Below are positions 8,803-17,318 of a stretch of 34,904 bases of DNA, piece after piece. Position numbers and translations under genes: made by a program. The DNA comes from Chitinophagaceae bacterium (GTDB taxonomy: Bacteria > Bacteroidota > Bacteroidia > Chitinophagales > Chitinophagaceae): positions 1 to 34,904 of the forward strand of contig JACMJX010000132.1 in NCBI GenBank assembly GCA_014380425.1. Direction: 5' to 3'. The notes under the pieces were generated by a model, which saw nothing but the letters and a program-made list of their open reading frames with translations, was not told where the DNA came from and did no database searches. Position 1 is the first letter of the stretch. Every line of letters begins with the position of its first letter.

Positions 8803-9352
8803 ATGACTCCATTTTAATATCAGTTGTGTACTTGTTCAGCCATTTAACCAGCAATGCCCGCGCCCGCGAATACTGCGATCTCGAGGTTCCTTCATTAATC
8901 CCCAGCATTTCACCTATTTCCACGTGCGTGTACCCCTCTACTGCATGAAGATTGAAAATAGCCTGAAATCCTGGTGGCAATTGCCGGATGAGGTCTGCAA
9001 GTTGTTTCGTATCAAGGGTTACTGCCGGATCGTTATAAGACACTGGATGCAGCGGCATATCATCGAACGAGAGATCCGTCTGGTAGTTCCGGTTCTTTTT
9101 AAGATAGTTGATGGCCGTGTTTACCATGATCCTGCGGATCCAGGCCCCTAGCTCGCCCTCGCCTTTATACTGGTTAAGATTGTTGAATACCTTCACGAAC
9201 CCTTCCTGCAGCACGTCTTCTGCATCTACCATCGACTTCGTATACCTGTAGCACACAGCAAGCATCGCAGATGAGTACTGCTCATACAACGCTTTCTGGG
9301 AAGCTCTTTTACCCCGCAAACAGTCTTTTATCAACGATTTTTGATCGGTCAT
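8792..9352 (-). CDS. RNA polymerase sigma factor, ECF subfamily (sigma-70 family)
   Basis: Start placed at MTDQKSLIKDC (ATG 9352). Region 2 DAEDVLQEGFVKVFNNLNQYKGEGELGAWIRRIMVNTAINYLKK; region 4 LPPGFQAIFNLHAVEGYTHVEIGEMLGINEGTSRSQYSRARALL. Confidence 0.95.
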   Translation of the reverse strand: MTDQKSLIKDCLRGKRASQKALYEQYSSAMLAVCYRYTKSMVDAEDVLQEGFVKVFNNLNQYKGEGELGAWIRRIMVNTAINYLKKNRNYQTDLSFDDMPLHPVSYNDPAVTLDTKQLADLIRQLPPGFQAIFNLHAVEGYTHVEIGEMLGINEGTSRSQYSRARALLVKWLNKYTTDIKMESYVR

Positions 9353-9410
9353 GATAGTGTGCTGCCACTGTTGACAATACGATGATGTCAAACGTTGCAT
9401 TAGTGCCGGA

Positions 9411-10274
9411 CTAGAGAGAACTTTCCTTTCCAGCATCCTTTAAAGAGGTATAAAGTTCTTTCCACACGCCGGTGGCATCTTTAAAAGTATAGTATTTATC
9501 GTAGATTTTCTTGGTCTTGTTCCAGTTTTTACCATTATTATAGTGCCATACGGCAAAATTCATGGCAAATTCCTTTCTCCAGCCGTTATCCATCAGCCCT
9601 TCCAGTTCTTCATATCCGTGCTTATTCAGAATCTCCAGGTTCCGGATCAGCTGTTTACCTGTCGCGGCATCATAAGGTACTAGTTCGAGCTTGCCCTGGG
9701 CATAGCGCAGCTGTATTTCCCGGATCGTTTTGAACCCACTGGTGCTGTCGGAAAAACCGCAGGCATAGCAAGCGAAGAAATAGCCCAGGGTTTCATTTAA
9801 AGAATACGTAAAGATATTAGTTGCCGGATCGATACAAACAAACCCTCCAAACAGCTTCGCCTTGAAACTATAATCTGCTCCCTGCCTGGAAAAAATATGG
9901 ATCTCATCGCAGCAATGCGCTCCTCCCGTGTAATTGTACACCACCAGCTCCGGGGTAGTGTCGTTATCGAGGCTTTTGACCCCGTACCTCGCATATCTTC
10001 CTGCCATATCGGTTTCAGCAAAGCTTTTGAATGTAACCTTGCTTCCGTTCTTGAGCGTGAGCATAACATCACCGGAATCATTTACTTTGCCAAGACCCTG
10101 AAAGAATTTCTCGTAGCAGTCTTCGTAAACAAGTGTGTCGGAAACCTTCGCGGTAGTATCTGTCGAAGTAACGGATGTATCCTTCTGCGATGCATTCTGG
10201 TCGGCGTTATTCTTACAAGCTGTTATGGAAATAATTAATAAAAAACTGAATATACAAGCACGGGGATGGATCAT
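9411..10274 (-). CDS. Putative lipoprotein of unknown function with TGGAHCC and CYAC motifs
   Basis: Lipobox-like N-terminus (FSFLLIISITACKNN); 287 aa; conserved-looking cysteine motifs YNYTGGAHCCDEIHIFS and FFACYACGF. Confidence 0.75.
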   Translation of the reverse strand: MIHPRACIFSFLLIISITACKNNADQNASQKDTSVTSTDTTAKVSDTLVYEDCYEKFFQGLGKVNDSGDVMLTLKNGSKVTFKSFAETDMAGRYARYGVKSLDNDTTPELVVYNYTGGAHCCDEIHIFSRQGADYSFKAKLFGGFVCIDPATNIFTYSLNETLGYFFACYACGFSDSTSGFKTIREIQLRYAQGKLELVPYDAATGKQLIRNLEILNKHGYEELEGLMDNGWRKEFAMNFAVWHYNNGKNWNKTKKIYDKYYTFKDATGVWKELYTSLKDAGKESSL

Positions 10275-10299
10275 ACCGTAATTTTATGCAAAATACATA

Positions 10300-10307
10300 T
10301 AATTTTG
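10300..10307 (+). promoter_or_regulatory. Bacteroidota-type -7 box TAATTTTG upstream of bioA
   Basis: TAnnTTTG match 9 nt before ATG 10317. Confidence 0.4.
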
Positions 10308-10316
10308 AGGCCAGAT

Positions 10317-11591
10317 ATGAGCGATTCACTTTCAGAAAGAGATAAAAGATATATCTGGCATCCTTACACTTCTTTGTCTGCGCCCGCGCCTGTTCCGATC
10401 GTTAAAGGGCGTGGGGCTTATCTCATCGATGAGGGCGACAATTTTTACCTGGATGCGATAAGCAGCTGGTGGGTTACTATTCACGGCCATGCACACCCTT
10501 ATATTGCAGAGCGGCTCTACCGCCAGGCACTGGAACTGGAGCAGGTGATTTTCGCCAACTTTACGCACCGGCCTGCTGTAGAACTGGCAGAGTATCTGGT
10601 TGCCATCCTGCCCCTGGAAGTGTCTAAAGTATTTTACTCGGATAACGGATCCACAGCCACGGAAGTAGCAATAAAAATGGCGCTCCAATACTGGTGGAAC
10701 CAGAAAGAATCAGCAGGGCTCAAAAGAACTAAAATACTGGCTTTCCATCACGGCTATCATGGGGATACATTCGGAGCGATGAGTATCAGTGGCCGCAGTG
10801 TTTTTACGGAGGCTTTCAACGACAAGCTCTTCGATGTCATTTTTATCGATACACCGGAAGCAGCTACTATTTCGCAGATCCGTAGTATCGTAGAGGAGCA
10901 TGCAGAAGAGATCGCCGCATTCATCTACGAGCCCCTGCTCCAGGGTTCGGGCGGCATGAGGATGTATGAACCGGGGATGCTGAATGAATTGCTGTTGCTC
11001 TGTCAGCAGCATGATATTATATGCATCGCGGATGAAGTAATGACAGGATTCGGGAGAACCGGTAAACTGTTCGCCAGTAGTTACATGACGGCCATTCCGG
11101 ATATCATCTGCCTTTCAAAGGGGCTTACCGGGGGCACTATGGCGCTGGGCGTAACGGCCTGCAATGCTAAGATCGAGTCGGCATTTATTAGTGAGGAGAA
11201 AATGAAAACATTCTTCCATGGTCATTCCTTTACCGCGAACCCCCTTGCCTGTACGGCTGCCCTGGCAAGCATAGACCTTCTATTACAGCAGGATTGCCTT
11301 GACAGGATAGACTGGATAAGTGCCAGCAATAAAGAGTTCGTCAAAAAGCTGGAAGGCCGGGCAGGTATAAAGAACGCAAGATCCCTGGGCACCATCGCTG
11401 CTTTCGAATTGTCGGAAGGTAAGGACGGGTATCTGAATACGGCCGGTAAAAAGCTGGCAGAGTTGCTGATGCAGCAGGGTATCTTTATACGGCCACTGGG
11501 TAACACGGTGTACATAATGCCTCCCTACTGCATAAGGGAGGAGGAGCTGGAAGGATTGCAGCACGCCATTTTAGCGGCCTATAGTGCCTGA
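10317..11591 (+). CDS. bioA: Adenosylmethionine--8-amino-7-oxononanoate aminotransferase
   Basis: Start at MSDSLSERDKRYIWHPYTS; BioA motifs DAISSWWVTIHGHAHPYIAE, YSDNGSTATEVAIKMALQYW, ADEVMTGFGRTGKLFAS and CLSKGLTGGTMALGVT. Confidence 0.95.
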   Translation: MSDSLSERDKRYIWHPYTSLSAPAPVPIVKGRGAYLIDEGDNFYLDAISSWWVTIHGHAHPYIAERLYRQALELEQVIFANFTHRPAVELAEYLVAILPLEVSKVFYSDNGSTATEVAIKMALQYWWNQKESAGLKRTKILAFHHGYHGDTFGAMSISGRSVFTEAFNDKLFDVIFIDTPEAATISQIRSIVEEHAEEIAAFIYEPLLQGSGGMRMYEPGMLNELLLLCQQHDIICIADEVMTGFGRTGKLFASSYMTAIPDIICLSKGLTGGTMALGVTACNAKIESAFISEEKMKTFFHGHSFTANPLACTAALASIDLLLQQDCLDRIDWISASNKEFVKKLEGRAGIKNARSLGTIAAFELSEGKDGYLNTAGKKLAELLMQQGIFIRPLGNTVYIMPPYCIREEELEGLQHAILAAYSA

Positions 11592-11596
11592 TTAAA

Positions 11597-11947
11597 TCAA
11601 TCGGCCTCTGCCCTTGCCTTAAGTGCCGCCAGTTCTTTTTCCATAACAGGCCCCAGTTGCTTATCGTATGTAATGCTTCCCAACTTTTCCCAGGGGCGGT
11701 ACCATTTTATACGAAAGTCGTAATACAACTGCACGGTAGTAATGGTATCGAACGGGTATATCTGCCAGTTGTAAGGAAAGCTGTCCTTCGTCTTCATCGT
11801 CTGAAGCATCTGCTCCAGGTCTTTAGGTGAAGCACGCATATTCTCGGCTCTCGATATCCTTATCTCCGAGGGAATGATGGCGGAGAAGCATAATAGCATG
11901 ATGGAAAAGACTACAAAGCTTATCAATCCAAGTTTAATGATCTTCAT
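11597..11947 (-). CDS. Small membrane-anchored protein, possible shortened SRPBCC (START-like) protein
   Basis: 116 aa; N-terminal TM (LGLISFVVFSIMLLCFSAIIP), then RISRAENM and a C-terminal segment resembling the last strand and helix of SRPBCC proteins (VQLYYDFRIKWYRPWEKLGSITYDKQLGPVMEKELAALKA). Confidence 0.55.
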   Translation of the reverse strand: MKIIKLGLISFVVFSIMLLCFSAIIPSEIRISRAENMRASPKDLEQMLQTMKTKDSFPYNWQIYPFDTITTVQLYYDFRIKWYRPWEKLGSITYDKQLGPVMEKELAALKARAEAD

Positions 11948-11957
11948 ATCTGGTCGA

Positions 11958-13076
11958 TTATTCCCATCGGAAGAATTTTATAGCCAGCACATAAGCCAGT
12001 ATCCCCCATAAAATAATAATGCCTATCTGTTTAATGCAATCCTGCAAATGCGCGCCTTCAAAAGCCACTTTCCGCATAGCATCGTTAAGATGGGTAAGGG
12101 GCAGCACCCTGCATACGGGTTGCAACCATTTGGGGAAGGCTTCGATACTAAAGAAAGTACCGGCCAGCAGAAACTGCGGAAGTGTTATAATGTTCGCAAG
12201 CGGTGGTATGGTGCTTTCCGTTTTGGCAATGCCGCTTATTATGAACCCGAAGCCCATAAACACCATCAGGCCAAGAAAGCTGAGCACCAGCAGTTCCAGG
12301 AAGGTGACAATGCCATGCTCCAGCGTAAAGCCGAAAAACAGGTAACCCATTCCCAGGATAGTTACAGAGGTGATCATCTGAAAAAGCACCCTGCTCAAGC
12401 CCTCGCCCAGTATAATGTAGCCGCGGTTGATGGGTGTAGCGAAGAATCTTTTTAGTACCAGCGTCTGCCTCAGGTTAAAAAACAAGAAAGCTACGCCAAA
12501 CACTCCGGCACTCAGCAGCGAGAACCCCAGCTGCCCCGGAAGAATGAAGTCGATCGTTTTGTATTCCCTTACTTCCCTTATATCTCCCGCCCTTACATCT
12601 ATCCTCGCATACTGCGGCCTGTCCTCAAACACAGCATTGCTCACCTTGTTGATGATACCATCTACAAGTACGAGGAACTGCGGGTATTTGTCGGAGCTGG
12701 CGGTGGTACTTTTCAATCTGAACAGGTATTGAGGTGCGGCACCCTGGCTGGTATTCTTTTCAATGCTAACGACGCCGGTTATGCGGCCTTTCTTGAGATC
12801 CGACTCCAGTTCGCTCTTTGTATCGTACGTTACTATTCTTATACTTCTATTAGCCACAAGCGAATCGTAGAGCGCATTCGTGCTATCACTACCCGCTTCG
12901 ATAGCTATCTTGAATATCGAGCCTGAGCCGCTTCCTCCCAGAAACCCGAATACAAGAATAAAGATCAGCGGAAACGCGAAGCTGAAGATTACGGCAGATG
13001 GACTGCGAAATATAGAACGGAAGCTGGCCCTTGTAATAGCCAGCATCGCCGTAATCTGGTTATATGGCGCAGGCAT
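11958..13076 (-). CDS. ABC-2 type transporter permease
   Basis: 372 aa; ABC-2 layout with one N-terminal TM, an extracytoplasmic domain and C-terminal TMs (LRQTLVLKRFFATPINRGYIILGEGLSRVLFQMI, LTHLNDAMRKVAFEGA). Confidence 0.88.
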   Translation of the reverse strand: MPAPYNQITAMLAITRASFRSIFRSPSAVIFSFAFPLIFILVFGFLGGSGSGSIFKIAIEAGSDSTNALYDSLVANRSIRIVTYDTKSELESDLKKGRITGVVSIEKNTSQGAAPQYLFRLKSTTASSDKYPQFLVLVDGIINKVSNAVFEDRPQYARIDVRAGDIREVREYKTIDFILPGQLGFSLLSAGVFGVAFLFFNLRQTLVLKRFFATPINRGYIILGEGLSRVLFQMITSVTILGMGYLFFGFTLEHGIVTFLELLVLSFLGLMVFMGFGFIISGIAKTESTIPPLANIITLPQFLLAGTFFSIEAFPKWLQPVCRVLPLTHLNDAMRKVAFEGAHLQDCIKQIGIIILWGILAYVLAIKFFRWE

Positions 13077-13132
13077 TTATCATCATAGTTTTTAATAATC
13101 TGTCAAAAATAAAGATATTTGAATGATAGAAC

Positions 13133-13645
13133 ATGAATAAAGTATATCTACTCACCGGAAGTAATATGGGCGACCGGATAAATCATCTGGATAAAGCCGC
13201 AGAATCTATTGAAGCCAGTGGAATGGCCGTTACAGAAAGATCGCCGGTGTACGAGACAGGAGCCTGGGGCAAAACGGATCAACCCGCATTTCTGAACCAG
13301 GTGCTGCTGGTAGAAACCGCGCTGGACCCCGATGCCACTATGCGCCTTTTGCTGAAGATAGAGGAAAAGGCAGGAAGAAAGCGCCTGGAGAAATACGGCC
13401 CCCGAACGATAGATATAGATATCCTGCTGTTTAACGAAGACTCGATCGATACTGCACTCGTTACAATTCCCCATCCTGAGCTGCAAAACCGTCGTTTCGC
13501 GCTTCAGCCGCTGGCAGACATCGCTGGTGATCTAAAGCACCCGGTACTGCAACGCACCATCTTTCAGCTACTACAGCTTTGCAACGATGATTTGCCCGTA
13601 ACCAAATGGGAACAGTCTTTGCCTTACCAAACCAGCAACGAATGA
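13133..13645 (+). CDS. folK: 2-amino-4-hydroxy-6-hydroxymethyldihydropteridine diphosphokinase
   Basis: 170 aa; VYLLTGSNMGDRINHLDKA, SPVYETGAWGKTDQPAFLNQVLLVET, KYGPRTIDIDILLF, IPHPELQNRRFALQPLADI. Confidence 0.95.
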   Translation: MNKVYLLTGSNMGDRINHLDKAAESIEASGMAVTERSPVYETGAWGKTDQPAFLNQVLLVETALDPDATMRLLLKIEEKAGRKRLEKYGPRTIDIDILLFNEDSIDTALVTIPHPELQNRRFALQPLADIAGDLKHPVLQRTIFQLLQLCNDDLPVTKWEQSLPYQTSNE

Positions 13646-14274
13646 AGTACCACTTTATAACGATAGAAGGAAATATAGGTGCAGGCAAAACAACACTGGC
13701 AAACCTGCTTTCCAGGCACTATAATGCAAGGCTTATTCTGGAAGAGTTTGCAGACAACCCCTTTCTTCCCAAGTTTTATGAAAGCCCGAAACAGTACGCC
13801 TTCCCACTGGAGCTTTTCTTTATGGCGGAGCGGTACAAGCAACTGAAAGAAATGCTGCAGTCGCAGGATCTTTTCAGTTCACTCACCATCTCCGATTATC
13901 TGTTCACCAAAAGCCTCCTGTTTGCCCGCAACACGTTGCCAGCCGAAGAATTCCGGCTGTACCAGAAAATCTTCGATATCATCAATCCGCAGCTGATTCA
14001 ACCGGATCTGCTGGTGTTTCTTCACGCATCCGTCAATCATCTTCAGTCGAATATCCGTAAACGCAATCGCCCCTATGAGCAGAATATTCCTGATGAATAT
14101 CTTTTCAATCTTCAGGAAACTTATACACAGTATATCCGGCAGCACCATCTTAAAACCCTTGTAGTAGATGTAAGTAATGCTGATTTTCTTGGAAACGAGC
14201 AGCATTTGCAAACCGTTATCAATGCTCTTGAAATGGATTACGATGTAGGCCAGCACTACCTTACATTACCATGA
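13642..14274 (+). CDS. Deoxynucleoside kinase (dNK family)
   Basis: Start at MKYHFITIEGNIGAGKTTLANLL; P-loop GNIGAGKTT; ATGA overlap with the folK stop; dNK-like RNRPYEQNIPDEYLFNLQETY. Confidence 0.9.
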   Translation: MKYHFITIEGNIGAGKTTLANLLSRHYNARLILEEFADNPFLPKFYESPKQYAFPLELFFMAERYKQLKEMLQSQDLFSSLTISDYLFTKSLLFARNTLPAEEFRLYQKIFDIINPQLIQPDLLVFLHASVNHLQSNIRKRNRPYEQNIPDEYLFNLQETYTQYIRQHHLKTLVVDVSNADFLGNEQHLQTVINALEMDYDVGQHYLTLP

Positions 14275-14338
14275 TACCGTTCAACATCACCTTCCACCTT
14301 ACTTTACTATCTTTACCCCCTACTTACGCACACCAGAT

Positions 14339-15595
14339 ATGGCAGAAGAAGTTCCGCAGCAGAAACAGACAGCCTTTGCTACGCTTTCCATTCCTGAATT
14401 CCGCTTCTTTATTCTGGGCCGCTTCTGCTTTGTAATGGCCGTGCGAATGACGGCCACGGTTATCGGCTGGATGATCTATCAGCTTACTAAAAATCCCCTG
14501 GCGCTGGGCATAGTGGGCCTTGCAGAAGTAATACCCGCGCTTTCTCTCGCACTTTATGCAGGCCATGTAATCGACAAAAGTGAAAGAAAAGGGCTTGTGT
14601 TGAGAACGATGAGTCTTTATATACTCTGCGAACTGGCCCTGCTGCTTATCTCTGCCCCCTTCCTGCTTCAGCATACTGATAGTACTTTAATAGAATATGC
14701 CATCTATGGAGTCATCTTCTGCACGGGCATCCTGCGCGCTTTTGCAGGCCCGGGAATGAGCTCCATGATCGGGCAGATCGTTCCCAGGCACATGCTCGGC
14801 AAAGCAGTAACTATGGGCCAGGGCACTTTCCTCTCCGCCTCGGTTATCGGCCATGCCACCTCCGGCTTTCTTATAGGGCATTTTAGTTACACGGTCGTTT
14901 TTACCGTGATTGCCAGCACCATGACGCTCGGCACCCTGGCTATGACAGGCCTTAAAAAGAAACCGGTGCTTTACAAGCCGGAGGTAGATCAACGTACCTG
15001 GGGCAGTGTGAAGGAAGGGCTGCGCTTCGTGTTTCGCACCAAAGAAGTGCTGGGGGCTATGAGCCTTGACATGTTTGCGGTTCTCTTCGGTGGCGCCGTA
15101 GCGCTGATACCGATCTATGCCAGCGATATCCTGAAAATAGGGCCGGTGGGCTTCGGCTGGCTGAATGCAGCTTCCGACCTCGGCGCGATCGCGATGATAC
15201 TTGCCATTACCATTTTTCCGCTTAAGGGCAAGCAGGGGCTAATCCTGCTGTTTTCGGTAGTCGGCTTCGGAATATGTATCATCGTCTTCGGGCTTTCTAA
15301 AATATTCATCCTCTCTTTTTTCGCCCTTCTCTTCAGCGGCATGCTGGACGGGATCAGCGTAGTGATCCGCGGCACCATCATCCAGTTGAAAACTCCGGAA
15401 GAAATGAAGGGCCGGGTGCTATCGGTAAGTTCGATGTTCGTGAACTCCTCCAACGAACTGGGTCAGTTTGAAAGCGGACTTGCGGCGCGGCTTATGGGTA
15501 CTGTAAGGGCAACTGTTTTCGGGGGAATCATGACGCTCCTGGTGGTGGGCATCACCTGGTTCAAAGCTCCCAGCCTGCGAAAGATGGAATATTGA
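14339..15595 (+). CDS. MFS transporter
   Basis: 418 aa polytopic protein; RFCFVMAVRMTATVIGWMIYQLTKNPLALGIVGLAEVIPALSLALYAGHVIDKSERKG is typical of MFS_3/enterobactin-exporter-like families. Confidence 0.9.
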   Translation: MAEEVPQQKQTAFATLSIPEFRFFILGRFCFVMAVRMTATVIGWMIYQLTKNPLALGIVGLAEVIPALSLALYAGHVIDKSERKGLVLRTMSLYILCELALLLISAPFLLQHTDSTLIEYAIYGVIFCTGILRAFAGPGMSSMIGQIVPRHMLGKAVTMGQGTFLSASVIGHATSGFLIGHFSYTVVFTVIASTMTLGTLAMTGLKKKPVLYKPEVDQRTWGSVKEGLRFVFRTKEVLGAMSLDMFAVLFGGAVALIPIYASDILKIGPVGFGWLNAASDLGAIAMILAITIFPLKGKQGLILLFSVVGFGICIIVFGLSKIFILSFFALLFSGMLDGISVVIRGTIIQLKTPEEMKGRVLSVSSMFVNSSNELGQFESGLAARLMGTVRATVFGGIMTLLVVGITWFKAPSLRKMEY

Positions 15596-16090
15596 TCATA
15601 CCAATCTTTCCAGCACAAAATGAACAATAGGGCAAAAGCTGCTGTTCTTCAGCGTAATATGTGGTCGTTTTAAAAGAACGTCCTCATCCGTATAGGGGAA
15701 TCGGTGGCAGTCGGAAGGCCTTTCTTCGTAAATGGTGCAGTAATTGTCGGCACCGAGAAAGGGACAGGGGCGCAGTTTTGCTACATAATCGCCTTCCTCA
15801 TCCAGGCGCAGGTATGTATCGATAAAATCGCCCTCCTTCATTTTCAGGTACCGGGAGATGCGTTTGATGTCGGGGGTTTTAAAGCGGGGTGAATAGTTCT
15901 TGCAGCAATTGGCACATTTCAGGCAATCGATCTTCTCGAAAGCCTCTTCATGTATATCCGGCAATTGCTTCAGGATCTTTTTCTTATCGGCTCTCTGCAG
16001 AAAGTCTTTGTACAGCTTCTGATGCTCCATCGACCGTTTCTGCCATCCAGGCATCAATTCTCCTTCCTGTGTCTGCAGCACTTTACGCAT
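15596..16090 (-). CDS. YkgJ-family cysteine cluster protein
   Basis: CLKCANCCKNYSPRF...CPFLGADNYCTIYEERPSDCHRFPY cysteine pattern. Confidence 0.88.
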   Translation of the reverse strand: MRKVLQTQEGELMPGWQKRSMEHQKLYKDFLQRADKKKILKQLPDIHEEAFEKIDCLKCANCCKNYSPRFKTPDIKRISRYLKMKEGDFIDTYLRLDEEGDYVAKLRPCPFLGADNYCTIYEERPSDCHRFPYTDEDVLLKRPHITLKNSSFCPIVHFVLERLV

Positions 16091-16157
16091 TCTCGTATCC
16101 TGTTAAGAACGCAAGATAGGCATGGCAATTGAATCATGTAAATCTCATTTTATATAA

Positions 16158-17123
16158 ATGGACGTTTTAAAGAACCAGCTACTTTTTATTCTGTCTACTC
16201 CACTTTACGTCGTTCTCATCGCGTTGGAGCTGTGTATCAGTCATTTTCAGGGAACTCGTTCCTATTCGCTAAAGGATACCGCGCATAATTTCTACCTGAG
16301 CCTCTTAAGGGGTGGTGTCGAGCTGCTCACCCGGGGCGTTAGCCTAATAGTACTGAGCGCTGCTTTTTATTACCGGCTTTTTTCACCCGAGCAGTCGTTT
16401 TTCTATTGGTGCCTGTTGCTGCTAAGCGTCGATTTCATGCACTATTGGTTGCACAGGGCCAGTCATTTCTGTCGCTTCTTTTGGGCTGTTCATGTCAATC
16501 ATCACTCTTCTCCGCATTACAATATTAGCGTCGGCTTCCGGAGTGCCGTGCTGGAGCCCTTTTATAATTTCCTGTTTCTTACCCCGCTCGCCCTTGCAGG
16601 GTTCAGGCCGGCAGATATCATACTGGTTTATGCCATCACTGAAATCTGGGCAGTACTAACGCACACGGAAAAAGTGAAAAAGCTGGGCTGGCTGGAGTAT
16701 ATAATGAACACACCTTCTCATCATAGGGTGCATCATGCTTCCAATCCCAAATACCTCGACAAGAATATGGGGTCTCTGTTTATTTTCTGGGACAAGCTCT
16801 TCGGCACCTTCCAGAAAGAACTTCCCCCGGATGCCTATCAATCCCTGAAGTACGGGCTCACTTCACCTTTGGCGAACGAGAAACTACCGCATCTTGTATT
16901 TCACGAATGGGCGGCTATTCTTGCTGACCTCAGAAGAAAAGATATCACCTGGAAAGATCGTTGGTTGTACCTGTTTGGCCCTCCCGGATGGAGCCACGAC
17001 AGCACCCGAATGACCAGTGAACAGATGCGCCAGCAGGAAAACGATGAAAGCAAAAAGAACCTGAAACAGGGTTCTCCTGTTCTGCTTCGCCGGAATGCGA
17101 TGCAGGAAAAGCAGCAGATATGA
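16158..17123 (+). CDS. Sterol desaturase / fatty acid hydroxylase family protein
   Basis: Di-iron histidine motifs HYWLHRASH, HVNHHSS and SHHRVHHASN in a polytopic membrane protein. Confidence 0.9.
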   Translation: MDVLKNQLLFILSTPLYVVLIALELCISHFQGTRSYSLKDTAHNFYLSLLRGGVELLTRGVSLIVLSAAFYYRLFSPEQSFFYWCLLLLSVDFMHYWLHRASHFCRFFWAVHVNHHSSPHYNISVGFRSAVLEPFYNFLFLTPLALAGFRPADIILVYAITEIWAVLTHTEKVKKLGWLEYIMNTPSHHRVHHASNPKYLDKNMGSLFIFWDKLFGTFQKELPPDAYQSLKYGLTSPLANEKLPHLVFHEWAAILADLRRKDITWKDRWLYLFGPPGWSHDSTRMTSEQMRQQENDESKKNLKQGSPVLLRRNAMQEKQQI

Positions 17124-17258
17124 GTTTCAATACGCTTTTATCGGGGCAGTTCTGCGTTTATGCTACATTTACTGGCAGCCTTAATGCATCACATTTAAGA
17201 TCGAAACTTACCAGGCAACGCACTTGATTCGCCTTTAGTTTTTGTGCTTGTTACATTG

Positions 17259-17266
17259 TAACTTTG
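17259..17266 (+). promoter_or_regulatory. Bacteroidota-type -7 box TAACTTTG upstream of gcvP
   Basis: TAnnTTTG match about 50 nt upstream of ATG 17319; a TTTG lies 14 nt further upstream. Confidence 0.45.
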
Positions 17267-17318
17267 CGCAAATTTCCGTGATTACCAGCCGGAAACCTAC
17301 CTCAAACTAGATAATAAT

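Noticed and set aside
9353-9436. Extended N-terminus of the sigma factor ORF
   Set aside because: Sigma homology begins at MTDQKSLIKDC (9352), and the extension overlaps the end of the upstream lipoprotein gene.
17130-17318. Glycine riboswitch upstream of gcvP
   Set aside because: No recognisable tandem glycine-aptamer core seen by eye; only a promoter-like box could be supported. An Infernal/Rfam scan would be decisive.
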